A stretch of DNA of 64,000 nt from assembly GCF_009755355.1 (NCBI RefSeq), contig NZ_WQLB01000009.1, positions 62,001 to 126,000 of the forward strand, read 5' to 3'. Below the pieces are notes generated by a model. It was not told where the DNA came from. It made no database searches and saw nothing but the letters and a program-made list of their open reading frames with translations. How positions within the stretch are numbered: position 1 is the first letter of the stretch; each line of letters starts with the position of its first letter. This document shows, piece by piece, positions 7,732-15,164 of this stretch. Source of the DNA: Deinococcus arboris. GTDB taxonomy: Bacteria; Deinococcota; Deinococci; Deinococcales; Deinococcaceae. The position numbers and the translations under genes were made by a program.

Positions 7732-8316
7732 GTGACGGTCGTAAGGTCAGTAGTACGTTCTTTCTTCGATCTGCTGGTCGGTCTACCGGGACTCATCTAC
7801 CTCTTCGCAGTCCTGGGGGCCACTGGTACCGTTTTTGCCCCCCGAGGCTTCACCGCAGCATTTGTCGAGTCTTCACTCCCTGCTATGGCTGGAGTCTCCT
7901 TTTCCCTTTTCGGCTTTGGTGTGACTGCTCTTTCAATCCTCACTTCGTTGAAGGCCACTCCATTTTTTGAAAAACTGCAAGAGACAGATTTTCAAACTTG
8001 GAAAAATCTCGTTGGCTCTTTCCTTCACATGGTTACTATCTTCGCCATGCTAGGCATATTCTCTTTTTCCATAACCAAAGATCGGATCATCGCGCTTCAG
8101 GGTGGTGAATATAATGCAGTACTATTTATTTACATAGCATTGTTTCTTCTGGCTTTTTTGGCCACTGCAATTGCTATCTATCTACTCAGAGGAGTAGCAA
8201 ACGTGAAGCCACCAGCACCAACTCCAACAATTAGCCCTGTAGATCCCTCTTTTCTAAATCCGGGGTCTACAGCCGCAAGCCAGGGTGTTACGCCAATAAG
8301 TGGCGGGACTCCCTAA
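7732..8316 (+). CDS. four-helix membrane protein, second gene of a soluble/membrane pair
   Basis: GTG 7732 lies six bases after GGAGG; a GTG fifteen bases earlier overlaps that site and is less likely. The 194-residue product has four predicted membrane helices (about 12-38, 48-72, 90-112 and 124-146) and a proline/serine/threonine-rich tail of about 45 residues. It begins 29 bases after the unknown soluble gene and is probably cotranscribed with it. The pair could be a sensor with a membrane effector, as in several phage-defence systems; this is inference from architecture. Confidence 0.65.
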   Translation: MTVVRSVVRSFFDLLVGLPGLIYLFAVLGATGTVFAPRGFTAAFVESSLPAMAGVSFSLFGFGVTALSILTSLKATPFFEKLQETDFQTWKNLVGSFLHMVTIFAMLGIFSFSITKDRIIALQGGEYNAVLFIYIALFLLAFLATAIAIYLLRGVANVKPPAPTPTISPVDPSFLNPGSTAASQGVTPISGGTP

Positions 8317-8346
8317 TGTTTATACCTCTTCAAAAGAACTTTATCA

Positions 8347-9543
8347 GTGCCAATACAACGCAGTAAACGCAAGCTCGGCTCTGTCTTCCAGCGCAAGCAG
8401 GATGGCCGCTGGGCCGCCGCTGTCAGCCTGCCCAACGGGAAGCGCATCACGCGGTACGTCTCCCCTGCCGAGCCGAACCCTGAGCGTGCCGCCCACGCCC
8501 TGCTGGCCAAGCTCATCACGGAAGCCGAGCAGGGTGAGATTGTGCCGCCCAGCCAGATGACCCTGGAAAAGTGGCTAGCCGAATACCTGCGCCGCGCGAA
8601 CCGGGGCAAGGCGCCGGCCACGGTCAAGGACCGCGAGTACAGCGCCAGCTACCTGAACGCCGCGATGGGCAGCACCCGCTTGGAGCGCCTCACGTCGCAG
8701 CAGATCCAGCGCTGGGCTGACACGGCCGTGCATCCCACCCGTGAAGCCCTCAAGGCCCACCGGAAGTACGAGGGCCAGCCTCTCAGCCAGCGGGCCAAGC
8801 AGAAGGCGCTCCAGATGCTGCGCAGCGCACTGACAGAAGCAGTCGGCCTGGGCCACATCCCCCGGAACCCAGCCCTACCCGTGAAGCTGGAACGACGGGC
8901 CAGCAAGCCTAAGGGCGTGGCCTGGACGCCCGCACAGGCCCAGGCCTTCTTGCTGGCCAATGAGGGCACTAGTCTGGCGCCTCTCTGGAAGCTGGCCCTC
9001 CAGACTGGGGCGCGGCTCGGCGAGCTACTGGCCCTGCAGGCCTCGGACTATGACCCTGACCGGCGCATCCTCCGCATCGAGCGCACCCTGAAATATGGGG
9101 GTGAGGGTGCAGGGAAGGCCGCCCGCCGGACAGTTGGCGCACCTAAGACCGAGCGGGCCAATCGGAGCTTCCCCCTCTCGCCTGATGCCCAGGAGACGAT
9201 TGAAGCGGCGCTGGCCCGGCGCGAGGCGCTGAGGACTAAGGCGGGGCCAGCCTGGATGGCTGGGGATTGGCTCTTCCCGGCGGAGACTGGCCAGCTGATT
9301 CCGCACGGCAACGCCCACCGGGCCTGGCGGGAAGCCTTGAAGCGGGCGCCCGACGTGCCTGTGGTCCGGCCGCATGACCTGCGGCACACCTTTATCTCGC
9401 TGGCCCTTCGCCGCGGCGTGAAGCCAGAAGTGGTGGCGCGGATGGTGGGGCACAGCTCGCCGCTGATCACGATGCGGATTTACCGGCAGGTGTTTGAGGA
9501 CGAGTTCGAGGACGCGCGGGAGATGATCACGGGTCTGGTGTAG
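8347..9543 (+). CDS. tyrosine-recombinase integrase of prophage 1
   Basis: A 398-residue site-specific recombinase. The N-terminal AP2-like arm-binding domain (GSVFQRKQDGRWAAAVSLP) and a SAM-like core-binding domain precede the catalytic domain, whose residues are R223, K267, H343-x-x-R346, H369 and Y379. GTG start with a weak ribosome site. It lies about 120 bases before a tRNA-Arg 3' fragment, facing it, so the fragment is almost certainly its attachment site. It resembles the integrase on the other side of the same site. Confidence 0.93.
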   Translation: MPIQRSKRKLGSVFQRKQDGRWAAAVSLPNGKRITRYVSPAEPNPERAAHALLAKLITEAEQGEIVPPSQMTLEKWLAEYLRRANRGKAPATVKDREYSASYLNAAMGSTRLERLTSQQIQRWADTAVHPTREALKAHRKYEGQPLSQRAKQKALQMLRSALTEAVGLGHIPRNPALPVKLERRASKPKGVAWTPAQAQAFLLANEGTSLAPLWKLALQTGARLGELLALQASDYDPDRRILRIERTLKYGGEGAGKAARRTVGAPKTERANRSFPLSPDAQETIEAALARREALRTKAGPAWMAGDWLFPAETGQLIPHGNAHRAWREALKRAPDVPVVRPHDLRHTFISLALRRGVKPEVVARMVGHSSPLITMRIYRQVFEDEFEDAREMITGLV

Positions 9544-9544
9544 C

Positions 9545-9600
9545 GCTGTAGCAGAGCTGTAGCAAACCTGTTGGTTTCCATTGGTCTCTGTTGGTCTGCG
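9545..9600. repeat. phased short direct repeats, likely integrase arm-type sites
   Basis: GCTGTAGCA occurs at 9545-9553 and 9556-9564. TTGGT then occurs at exactly ten-base spacing at 9571, 9581 and 9591, that is on one face of the helix. A further TTGGTCT lies at the tRNA-like junction (about 9656). Such arrays beside an integrase gene and its attachment site are typical arm-type binding sites. Confidence 0.55.
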
Positions 9601-9660
9601 AATCAGGAAAACTGGTGGTGTTGGGGGATGTTGGCGTGCATACGCGAGTGACTGCTTGGT

Positions 9661-9705
9661 CTTCTAAGCGGTCGGTCCCGTGTTCGAGTCACGGAGAGCG
9701 CGCCA
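9661..9705 (+). other. attachment site: 3' fragment of a tRNA-Arg(TCT) gene
   Basis: The sequence runs from the anticodon loop (CTTCTAA, anticodon TCT) through a complete T arm (CCGTG TTCGAGT CACGG) to an acceptor strand ending GCGCGCCA with encoded CCA, as in argU-type tRNA-Arg. The bases before the anticodon do not pair with the 3' anticodon strand and no matching 5' acceptor or D arm is present, so this is the duplicated 3' end left by integration. Two integrases face it, so it probably serves both prophages. Confidence 0.85.
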
Positions 9706-9710
9706 AAGAA

Positions 9711-9735
9711 ACCCCCGTCTACACGGGGGTTTTCT
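9711..9735 (+). terminator. Rho-independent terminator
   Basis: A perfect stem ACCCCCGT/ACGGGGGT with a four-base loop is followed by TTTCTG, just after the tRNA fragment. It is probably the host tRNA gene's terminator carried within the attachment region. Confidence 0.8.
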
Positions 9736-9802
9736 GCTGTCGTCGGGTTGAATTAGACCCCTCCGAATGTCCAGTTACAGGATGGGTACAGCCTATTCAC
9801 TC

Positions 9803-11017
9803 CTAATCAAGCAAGCCGATCAGGCTGGCGCCCACTTCCTGCAGCTCTTCCTGCTGGATCTGGCGGTAGATCTTCATGGTGATGACTGGGCTGCTGTGGC
9901 CCACGATGGCCGACACCACATCAAAGGGCGCCCCGGCCCGAATAGCCAAGTTGATAAACGTGTAGCGCAACCCGTGAGGGGTAAGGCGAGGCAGCAGATC
10001 TGGTTCACGGGTGGGCACAGCCTCGGCAGCGGCTTTGACTTCCACCTTATTCAGACGTGCAATCGTCTCGTCGAGGTGCCGGGCCACGTTCCGGTCTCCG
10101 AGCATCGTGCCGGTCTCGCTCGGGAACAGCCAGCCCTCTTCAGACCAGAGCCCCTTGGCCGCCGTCTTCTCTGCTTCAGCCTTCCGGCGATCAAGGTGGT
10201 CGCGCAGCTCCGCGTTCAGATCGGCTGGCAAGGTGAGGGTGCGCAGGCTGGCGTGGGTCTTCGGCGAACCGACTGCGGTGCGGCGTGTCGCCTCGGCTGT
10301 CTCGCGTTGAATCGTCTGCCTTATATATAAGGTGGACTTCTCCGGGTGATAGTGCTCCAGTCGCAGGGCCAGAGCCTCGCCCAGGCGCAGGCCCTGACCG
10401 AGCAGCAGACGGTACAGCGAGGCCAGTCGGTGACCCTGCACCGCGGCCAGGAAGCGGCGCACCTGCGCCTTGCTCCAGACCTTGTGCTGCGGCGGCGCTG
10501 CCGCAAGGCGCGGCAAAGTGACCGCCTTGGCCGGGTTGCGGGCAATGAGACTGAGCGCCGTGGCTTCCTCCAGCGCACTGGTGAGGAGGGTCAGCATCTT
10601 GCGCCGGGTCCGGGGACTGTACTTGGCGTGGTCGTGCATCAGGGCCTGGACATGCGCGCCGTGGAGCGCGGTCAGGCGCCGGGTGCCCAGATGCCCCGTG
10701 ATCAACCCGACCAACCGCCGATCTTCGCGGACGGTGGCCGGCTTACTCGCGCGGGCCTTGTGCTTCCGCGCCAGGTACCCATCCAGCCACTCTTTCATCG
10801 TGGTGGTGCTGGGGGCCTGGAGGGCGCCGCGGCCACTCTCGGCAATCATGTCGGCCAGTTTCTGTTCGGCTTCCCGCTCGGTTTTGGCGTACCGGGTCAG
10901 CCGCCGCCGCTTGCCGTCAATGATGCCGAGTTCGATTTCGGCCGCCCATTTGCCGTCACTGCGCTGGAACACGGAACCCAGGGCGCGGCGCTGTTTCGGC
11001 TTGCGCCGTCCGTTCAT
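9803..11017 (-). CDS. tyrosine-recombinase integrase of prophage 2
   Basis: A 404-residue integrase with the same layout as the one at 8347-9543: AP2-like start (GSVFQRSDGKWAAEIELG), core-binding domain, and catalytic R211, K253, H348-x-x-R351, H374 and Y384. ATG 11017 is chosen because it overlaps the stop of the upstream membrane gene (ATGA); the frame extends further but only through that gene. It points at the tRNA-Arg fragment, marking the left end of the second prophage. Confidence 0.92.
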   Translation of the reverse strand: MNGRRKPKQRRALGSVFQRSDGKWAAEIELGIIDGKRRRLTRYAKTEREAEQKLADMIAESGRGALQAPSTTTMKEWLDGYLARKHKARASKPATVREDRRLVGLITGHLGTRRLTALHGAHVQALMHDHAKYSPRTRRKMLTLLTSALEEATALSLIARNPAKAVTLPRLAAAPPQHKVWSKAQVRRFLAAVQGHRLASLYRLLLGQGLRLGEALALRLEHYHPEKSTLYIRQTIQRETAEATRRTAVGSPKTHASLRTLTLPADLNAELRDHLDRRKAEAEKTAAKGLWSEEGWLFPSETGTMLGDRNVARHLDETIARLNKVEVKAAAEAVPTREPDLLPRLTPHGLRYTFINLAIRAGAPFDVVSAIVGHSSPVITMKIYRQIQQEELQEVGASLIGLLD

Positions 11018-11664
11018 GCCTCTTGGCCTGGCTGTACAGATTGCCCTTGTTCCGATGACAGCGGAGTAGCCCAAGCGAGATCAAGTTCCGGCAACTGGGG
11101 AGGTAATTGAGTCACAGGCTGGGGAATGACTGAACGATCCTCTAATTTCAAAATCAAAATGACACTCACAATAACAAAAAACCAGAAACACATCGTATAC
11201 AGAGAGTAGAAAAAGAGCGCGCGACCCGTATCAAAGAGGTTGTTTTCCGCGTAGAATTTGACCATCGCTCCACTCAGTGTGCCGAGACCAGCGGCAATGG
11301 CCAGTGCAATAGATCCAAGATCTCTCTGGATATGTTTTGAACGCCTGTAGGCCACGATTATAGAAATCATCGTGGCGAAGGCAAATATATGAATACCCCA
11401 TTCGAGAGCCTCCTTTTGAATTGCCAGATCTTGACCAATAAGGCCATTCAAAACGGCCAGTCCAGACAGGCTTGAAAGGAGGTAAAGATGGGAACCAAAC
11501 ATGAGAGTCGAGAAAATTAGTCCAGCAAAACCAATACCAACTTCTATTTTCCTACGTCTTTCAGGTTTAGAAGCCTTCCAGAAAAGACGAAGGAGATACG
11601 CCAGAAAGGCTCCAGCAAGAAAACCTTCAATGATTGGCTTAATCCAAAGGAAGAAACTTTCCAT
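11014..11664 (-). CDS. five-helix membrane protein coupled to the integrase
   Basis: A 216-residue protein with five predicted helices (about 7-27, 42-70, 90-108, 118-138, 148-172) and a proline/glutamine-rich cytoplasmic tail. GAGG seven bases before the ATG supports the start. It overlaps the integrase start codon and is lower in GC than the integrase. Motifs ERRRKIEVG and LSGAMVKFYAENNLF match the five-helix protein at 5425-6030 in the other prophage. Expression from the lysogen and membrane location suggest exclusion or immunity; unproven. Confidence 0.65.
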   Translation of the reverse strand: MESFFLWIKPIIEGFLAGAFLAYLLRLFWKASKPERRRKIEVGIGFAGLIFSTLMFGSHLYLLSSLSGLAVLNGLIGQDLAIQKEALEWGIHIFAFATMISIIVAYRRSKHIQRDLGSIALAIAAGLGTLSGAMVKFYAENNLFDTGRALFFYSLYTMCFWFFVIVSVILILKLEDRSVIPQPVTQLPPQLPELDLAWATPLSSEQGQSVQPGQEA

Positions 11665-11695
11665 ATGTCAACCTCAGCTGGTGAGCGTGGCAAAC

Positions 11696-12466
11696 CTAGG
11701 GTTTAACTTCTTTACGAATACGCCGCGCCATCTCCCGAGTTGATTCGTAGACCGACGAAGGCCGCCAACGTGGTGGGATGTACACCCGCTGGGCTAACAC
11801 CACGTCGACCTTCAAATCCCGGCTGACGCGTAGGCGTTCCGCGAGGACATTCGCCATGTGGAGTGTGGCCGGCTCGGGCAACTCGATAGCCTTATATTCC
11901 GTCTTGAGACGGTGGTCCATTACCGTCATCAGGAGCAGGCGTGGCAGCTGGGCCAGGCCCATGTCCACCTGCCAGGCGTCAAGTAACCGGTCCGTGCTTT
12001 CAAAGTGCTCGTCGAACAGGTCGCCCATGGTCAGCACTAGCCAGGCGTCCTCTGGCTCAGCCAGCTCGGCGTCCTGACGGTCGCTGGGCTCCAGCAGCTC
12101 TGCCCGGGCCACAGGCAAGGTGTGCATTTCCGGCACGTTCTGCAAGGACAGGTGCGCCCGAATCGTCAGACGCTCGGTGCTGGTCCCTTCAACGGCCTCG
12201 TAAATTTCATCTGTCCGCTCAGGGTCATCCAGCGTCTGGGCAGGCACTTTCAAGCTCAGGTGCGCGACTTTCTGGCCATCTTCGTGCTCGACGCGCAGGC
12301 GGGCGCGAGTGAACGTGGTCGAACTGTTGCGGAGCTGGGCCAAGGCATGCTGAAGGGGGGTCGGGAGCCGGGTGCCGACATGCTCACCGAAGTCCACCAG
12401 GTCACCCATCGTGTAGTCCACCGGGTTGACGTGGGGGTAAAACCGGCCAAGCTCCCGCCACCTCAC
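11696..12466 (-). CDS. unknown protein downstream of the S24 protease
   Basis: A 256-residue soluble protein of no recognised family. The GTG overlaps the stop of the S24-like gene, so it is translated with the lysogeny module. It contains a stretch suggestive of a regulatory fold (HLSLKVPAQTLDDPERTDEI, LVLTMGDLFDEHFESTDRLL) and a basic C-terminus (STREMARRIRKEVKP). No signal, membrane segment or catalytic motif is visible. Position in the repressor operon suggests a lysogeny-associated role. Confidence 0.6.
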   Translation of the reverse strand: MRWRELGRFYPHVNPVDYTMGDLVDFGEHVGTRLPTPLQHALAQLRNSSTTFTRARLRVEHEDGQKVAHLSLKVPAQTLDDPERTDEIYEAVEGTSTERLTIRAHLSLQNVPEMHTLPVARAELLEPSDRQDAELAEPEDAWLVLTMGDLFDEHFESTDRLLDAWQVDMGLAQLPRLLLMTVMDHRLKTEYKAIELPEPATLHMANVLAERLRVSRDLKVDVVLAQRVYIPPRWRPSSVYESTREMARRIRKEVKP

Positions 12467-12942
12467 AGGAACTTCACCTGCTTTTTGCCCAGGTACCGCG
12501 CGTACACCACGCCCTCCATGCGCCACTCTGGGTCAAACTTGATCGGCGGATAGTCGGGGTTCCGGCTGACCAAGAGGTGCTTCCCGTTCACGAGACCACG
12601 CTCTTTGACGATGTAGCCGTTGCGCGTGCTGATGACAGTGTTCCGGGTGTTGTGGTACACGCTGCCCAGAATCCGGGGGTCCACCAACACGATGTCACCG
12701 TGCCGGATGGCCTGCTCACTGCCATCGTCCATGCTGTGTCCAATCACCAGCATGGCGCGGGCATGTGGGCGGTACTGGGTTGGCGTCAGGACCAGTGTTG
12801 GGGGCGGTCCTTCCCAGGCCAGGCCGTCATCCGCCACGGGCGCCTCCGGGACGCTCGCTTGCAGCACACCGGAAAGGGTAAGGTTCCTTGTGTTCCTAAC
12901 ATAATGTCTGGGTAAAGCAATCCCAGAAGGCGCGTATGGCAT
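12463..12942 (-). CDS. stand-alone S24 (LexA/UmuD-like) protease-domain protein
   Basis: A 159-residue protein consisting of an S24 domain without any helix-turn-helix. The nucleophile motif is VIGHSMDDG, followed by HGDIVLVDP; a lysine in GYIVKERGL fits the Ser-Lys dyad. AAGGAGG before the ATG makes the start firm. It follows directly after an HTH-S24 repressor whose own dyad looks damaged, which suggests a split switch. It could also be UmuD-like. Confidence 0.75.
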   Translation of the reverse strand: MPYAPSGIALPRHYVRNTRNLTLSGVLQASVPEAPVADDGLAWEGPPPTLVLTPTQYRPHARAMLVIGHSMDDGSEQAIRHGDIVLVDPRILGSVYHNTRNTVISTRNGYIVKERGLVNGKHLLVSRNPDYPPIKFDPEWRMEGVVYARYLGKKQVKFL

Positions 12943-12953
12943 GGCAAACCTCC

Positions 12954-13673
12954 TTAGTTCGAGAGTCGGGTGGATGGGGTGGGCGACTGATCGCTGACGA
13001 TTCGGTACGCCCGGCCCAACACACGCGCTTGGTCAGCAGGAATGAAATTGAGAGCAAACGTTGGGTTGTCCGCCGTGAACGCGAGGCCGCTCGGCAACGG
13101 CGTCAGGCGGCGCAGATGCACCCGGCCCTGGTGCTCAACGGCGTAGATGTTGTTGGGACGGTCTGCGGCCGTGTCGGCCAGATCCAGGAAGACAATGTCG
13201 TCTTCGTGGATGCTGCGCTGCTGGTCGCTGGTCATCTCGTTGGAGTCCGCGAAGACCGCCAAAGACTGAGGCGGGGCCTGCACCCGCGGATTGGGCGCCA
13301 CAAAGGCGTAGGCGTCGGGTTGCCGCTCGGCCTTGGCCACGTCGCGCAGCAGGTAGATAGGTGTGGCGTCGGCACCCATATCTTGGGCTTCAACGATACC
13401 TAGATCGACTCCAGTTGCTCTTTGAAGGTGCGCAAGCGACCAATCCAGCCCACGCGCAAGAGCGACAACTTTTCCAAGTCCAACATTCAGTAAATGGACA
13501 CGTCCAGTTTCAACGTCTGCAATGTTTGACTGAGTCAATATTTCCTTGCCGTTTTCGTCTAAACCGCCATCTACAGCCACGTCTTCCTGTCGCTTACCAA
13601 GCATCATTCGCCGCTGTGCTATGGCTTGAGACCATGCAGGACGCTCTTTCTGTTGGCGGGAAACTCTTGGCAT
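12954..13673 (-). CDS. HTH-S24 phage repressor (CI-like)
   Basis: A 239-residue protein with an XRE-type helix-turn-helix (about 10-75; IAQRRMMLGKRQEDVAVDGG, TQSNIADVETGRV) and a C-terminal S24 fold (about 130-235). The ATG at 13673 is the first after the divergent operator region. Where LexA-type proteins have G-D-S-M, this has ADSNEM; where the catalytic lysine usually sits (VKRL) it has LRRL. Autocleavage may therefore be lost. Represses the early promoter at 13764-13792. Confidence 0.8.
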   Translation of the reverse strand: MPRVSRQQKERPAWSQAIAQRRMMLGKRQEDVAVDGGLDENGKEILTQSNIADVETGRVHLLNVGLGKVVALARGLDWSLAHLQRATGVDLGIVEAQDMGADATPIYLLRDVAKAERQPDAYAFVAPNPRVQAPPQSLAVFADSNEMTSDQQRSIHEDDIVFLDLADTAADRPNNIYAVEHQGRVHLRRLTPLPSGLAFTADNPTFALNFIPADQARVLGRAYRIVSDQSPTPSTRLSN

Positions 13674-13688
13674 GAGATGGGTAGAGGC

Positions 13689-13719
13689 GTACATTTCGAC
13701 GCTGCTACGCAGAATGTAC
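13689..13719. promoter_or_regulatory. operator half-sites upstream of the HTH-S24 repressor
   Basis: GTACATT (13689-13695) and its inverse AATGTAC (13713-13719) are identical to the arms of the palindrome at 13759-13775, separated here by 17 bases. They lie just upstream of the repressor ATG and could mediate autoregulation. Confidence 0.5.
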
Positions 13720-13758
13720 GTTATGGGTTCCCACGTTCCGAAAGTTTTCACACCTAGA

Positions 13759-13792
13759 GTACATTGACAATGTACGTACCTATCCATATATT
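13759..13792 (+). promoter_or_regulatory. early rightward promoter with palindromic operator
   Basis: A consensus promoter: TTGACA (13764-13769), a 17-base spacer, TATATT (13787-13792), then seven bases to the ATG of the Cro-like gene. The -35 is the centre of the perfect 17-base palindrome GTACATTGACAATGTAC (13759-13775). Transcripts would be leaderless. The repressor must compete directly with polymerase here. Confidence 0.85.
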
Positions 13793-13798
13793 TGAAGT

Positions 13799-14071
13799 AT
13801 GCGAATGAGCGAAATCCGAAAATTGCGTACTCAGCGCAATATGACCCGAGATCAGCTCGCCGTTAAATCGGGCATCTCTTCCTTGACTATCCGGGCGCAC
13901 GAGCTTGGGACAGTCAATGGCACTGAGACGAAAACAGCAGAAGCCATCGCTACAGCCCTGGACGTCCCCGTCCAAGCTCTCTTTTTTCCAGTCAATATGG
14001 ATATATCCAAGAAATCTTCTGAAAATAATGTTTGTACCCAAGCAGACTCTGGAAGCCAGGTGTCCGTATGA
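13799..14071 (+). CDS. Cro-like XRE-family repressor
   Basis: First gene of the rightward early operon; 90 residues. A compact XRE fold covers residues 3-65 (IRKLRTQRNMTRDQLAVKSG, LTIRAHELGTV). The ATG lies seven bases after the -10, and an in-frame ATG two codons later is an alternative. Opposes the HTH-S24 repressor across a shared operator, as Cro does. Confidence 0.8.
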   Translation: MRMSEIRKLRTQRNMTRDQLAVKSGISSLTIRAHELGTVNGTETKTAEAIATALDVPVQALFFPVNMDISKKSSENNVCTQADSGSQVSV

Positions 14072-14370
14072 GCCTCGAAGCCCTCATCTCTGAGGCCGTG
14101 GCCGTGGGCGTGCGTCAAGCCCTGGCCGACCTCTCCCCCACCACATCCACTGAACCCGACACCGTCCTGACAACCCGTGAGGCGGCCAAACTGCTGCACC
14201 TCGACGAGCAGACCATCCGCACTGAGGCCGAGGCCGGGCGTTTGCCAGGCCTGCTCATCGGTCGCGGCTGGAAGTTCAGTCGCCAGGCACTGCTCGCTGT
14301 TCTGCGTCACCCCAATCCCACCGATACCGCGCAGATGCGCGTCCGGCAGGCAGGCCAGAAGGCTGTCTGA
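14068..14370 (+). CDS. excisionase-like helix-turn-helix protein
   Basis: A 100-residue protein with an HTH_17-type winged helix at residues 33-80 (LTTREAAKLLHLDEQTIRTE, RLPGLLIGRGWKFSRQALLA). Overlaps the Cro-like stop (ATGA). Counterpart of 2209-2514 in prophage 1; in both prophages an acidic N-terminal helix precedes the DNA-binding part. Excisionase or early regulator. Confidence 0.7.
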   Translation: MSLEALISEAVAVGVRQALADLSPTTSTEPDTVLTTREAAKLLHLDEQTIRTEAEAGRLPGLLIGRGWKFSRQALLAVLRHPNPTDTAQMRVRQAGQKAV

Positions 14371-14381
14371 ACCAACAAAAA

Positions 14382-14416
14382 GCGCGCCGTAGCGGGATTC
14401 ACGGTCCCTGGCGCGC
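14382..14416 (+). other. leader hairpin before the early operon's third gene
   Basis: Arms GCGCGCC (14382-14388) and GGCGCGC (14410-14416), with a shorter GGGA/TCCC pairing inside the loop. No run of T follows and a strong ribosome site (AAAAGGAG) comes directly after. It could be an attenuator, an RNase-processing site or a binding site for a translational regulator. Confidence 0.4.
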
Positions 14417-14437
14417 ACTCAGAAAAGGAGCGTCCTC

Positions 14438-14836
14438 ATGATACAGGTCTCAAGCCCCGCCGTCATCCTCACCGCGCACAGCATGGCCGAGTTGCGTGCC
14501 CGCGCCAAAGCCCAGGGCCGCACCATCGTGGAAGCCAGCTACAGCCGCCTCTGCGGCTGGACGGCCCGCACCGAACCCGCCCGCACCGCCCTGAGCCGCA
14601 CCTACACCGTCAATGAGAGCGACACCTTCACCGGCTACGCCTGGTCCGGCACGGTCACGCTGTCTTCGCAGAGTGGCGTGCTGACCGGCGCCATTAACGG
14701 CGTGCCCTGTGCGTTTGGCGCCGCCGCCGCTCGCCTCGACACCTGCACCTACCTGCGCCTGACCGACGAGCAGCTGGCCACCCACTGCCCTGTCCCTAGC
14801 ACAAGCGCAGCTGCCCAGATCGGTGGTGCGGCATGA
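14438..14836 (+). CDS. phage early protein of unknown function, 132 residues
   Basis: Well-placed ribosome site AAAAGGAG before the ATG. N-terminal helix (MAELRARAKAQGRTIVEASY) followed by a threonine/serine-rich beta part with two cysteines (GVPCAFG, LDTCTYL). No family recognised. It starts the long chain of overlapping genes: its TGA overlaps the next ATG. Confidence 0.6.
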   Translation: MIQVSSPAVILTAHSMAELRARAKAQGRTIVEASYSRLCGWTARTEPARTALSRTYTVNESDTFTGYAWSGTVTLSSQSGVLTGAINGVPCAFGAAAARLDTCTYLRLTDEQLATHCPVPSTSAAAQIGGAA

Positions 14837-14943
14837 GGCACCGCTTCGGTACGGAACTCACCGTCCTCCTCTGTCGCCGCCGAGTGGGTGTGGCCCTGAT
14901 CGGCCTGGTCGCCCTGCTGATGGGCCTGGACGCCGCGCTGTGA
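14833..14943 (+). CDS. 36-residue membrane peptide
   Basis: A very short gene whose ATG overlaps the upstream stop (ATGA) and whose TGA overlaps the next GTG. Basic start (MRHRFGTELTVLLCRRR) then one hydrophobic helix (VGVALIGLVALLMGLDAAL). The overlaps on both sides are the main evidence that it is translated. Function unknown. Confidence 0.55.
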   Translation: MRHRFGTELTVLLCRRRVGVALIGLVALLMGLDAAL

Positions 14944-15164
14944 GCGTCATCACCACACCCGGCCCCTGGCTGCCCTCGGGGACCAGCGCCGACCGCAAGG
15001 TCGAGGACCTGCGGGACCGGGGCTATGAGGCGCGCTGGGGCGGCCAGGGCCGCGACATCCATCTGACGGTGACCACGCCCGGCGGTCAGACGACCATCCA
15101 CATCGGCGCCACCTGCGCGGCCTGTGCGCGGGACGCCTACGAGAGCGCCCAGGAGGCCCAATGA
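14940..15164 (+). CDS. unknown early protein, 74 residues, with a C-x-x-C motif
   Basis: GTG start overlapping the previous stop. It has a tryptophan/glycine segment (GYEARWGGQGRDIHLTVTTP), a short beta region and GATCAACARDAYESA near the end. Continues the coupled early chain; no family recognised. Confidence 0.55.
   Translation: MSVITTPGPWLPSGTSADRKVEDLRDRGYEARWGGQGRDIHLTVTTPGGQTTIHIGATCAACARDAYESAQEAQ

Noticed and set aside
9634..9705. An intact tRNA gene ending at 9705
   Set aside because: Seven bases near 9633 can pair with part of the 3' end, but the D arm is missing, the anticodon 5' strand does not pair and the pairing would displace the encoded CCA; the 5' half is not a tRNA.
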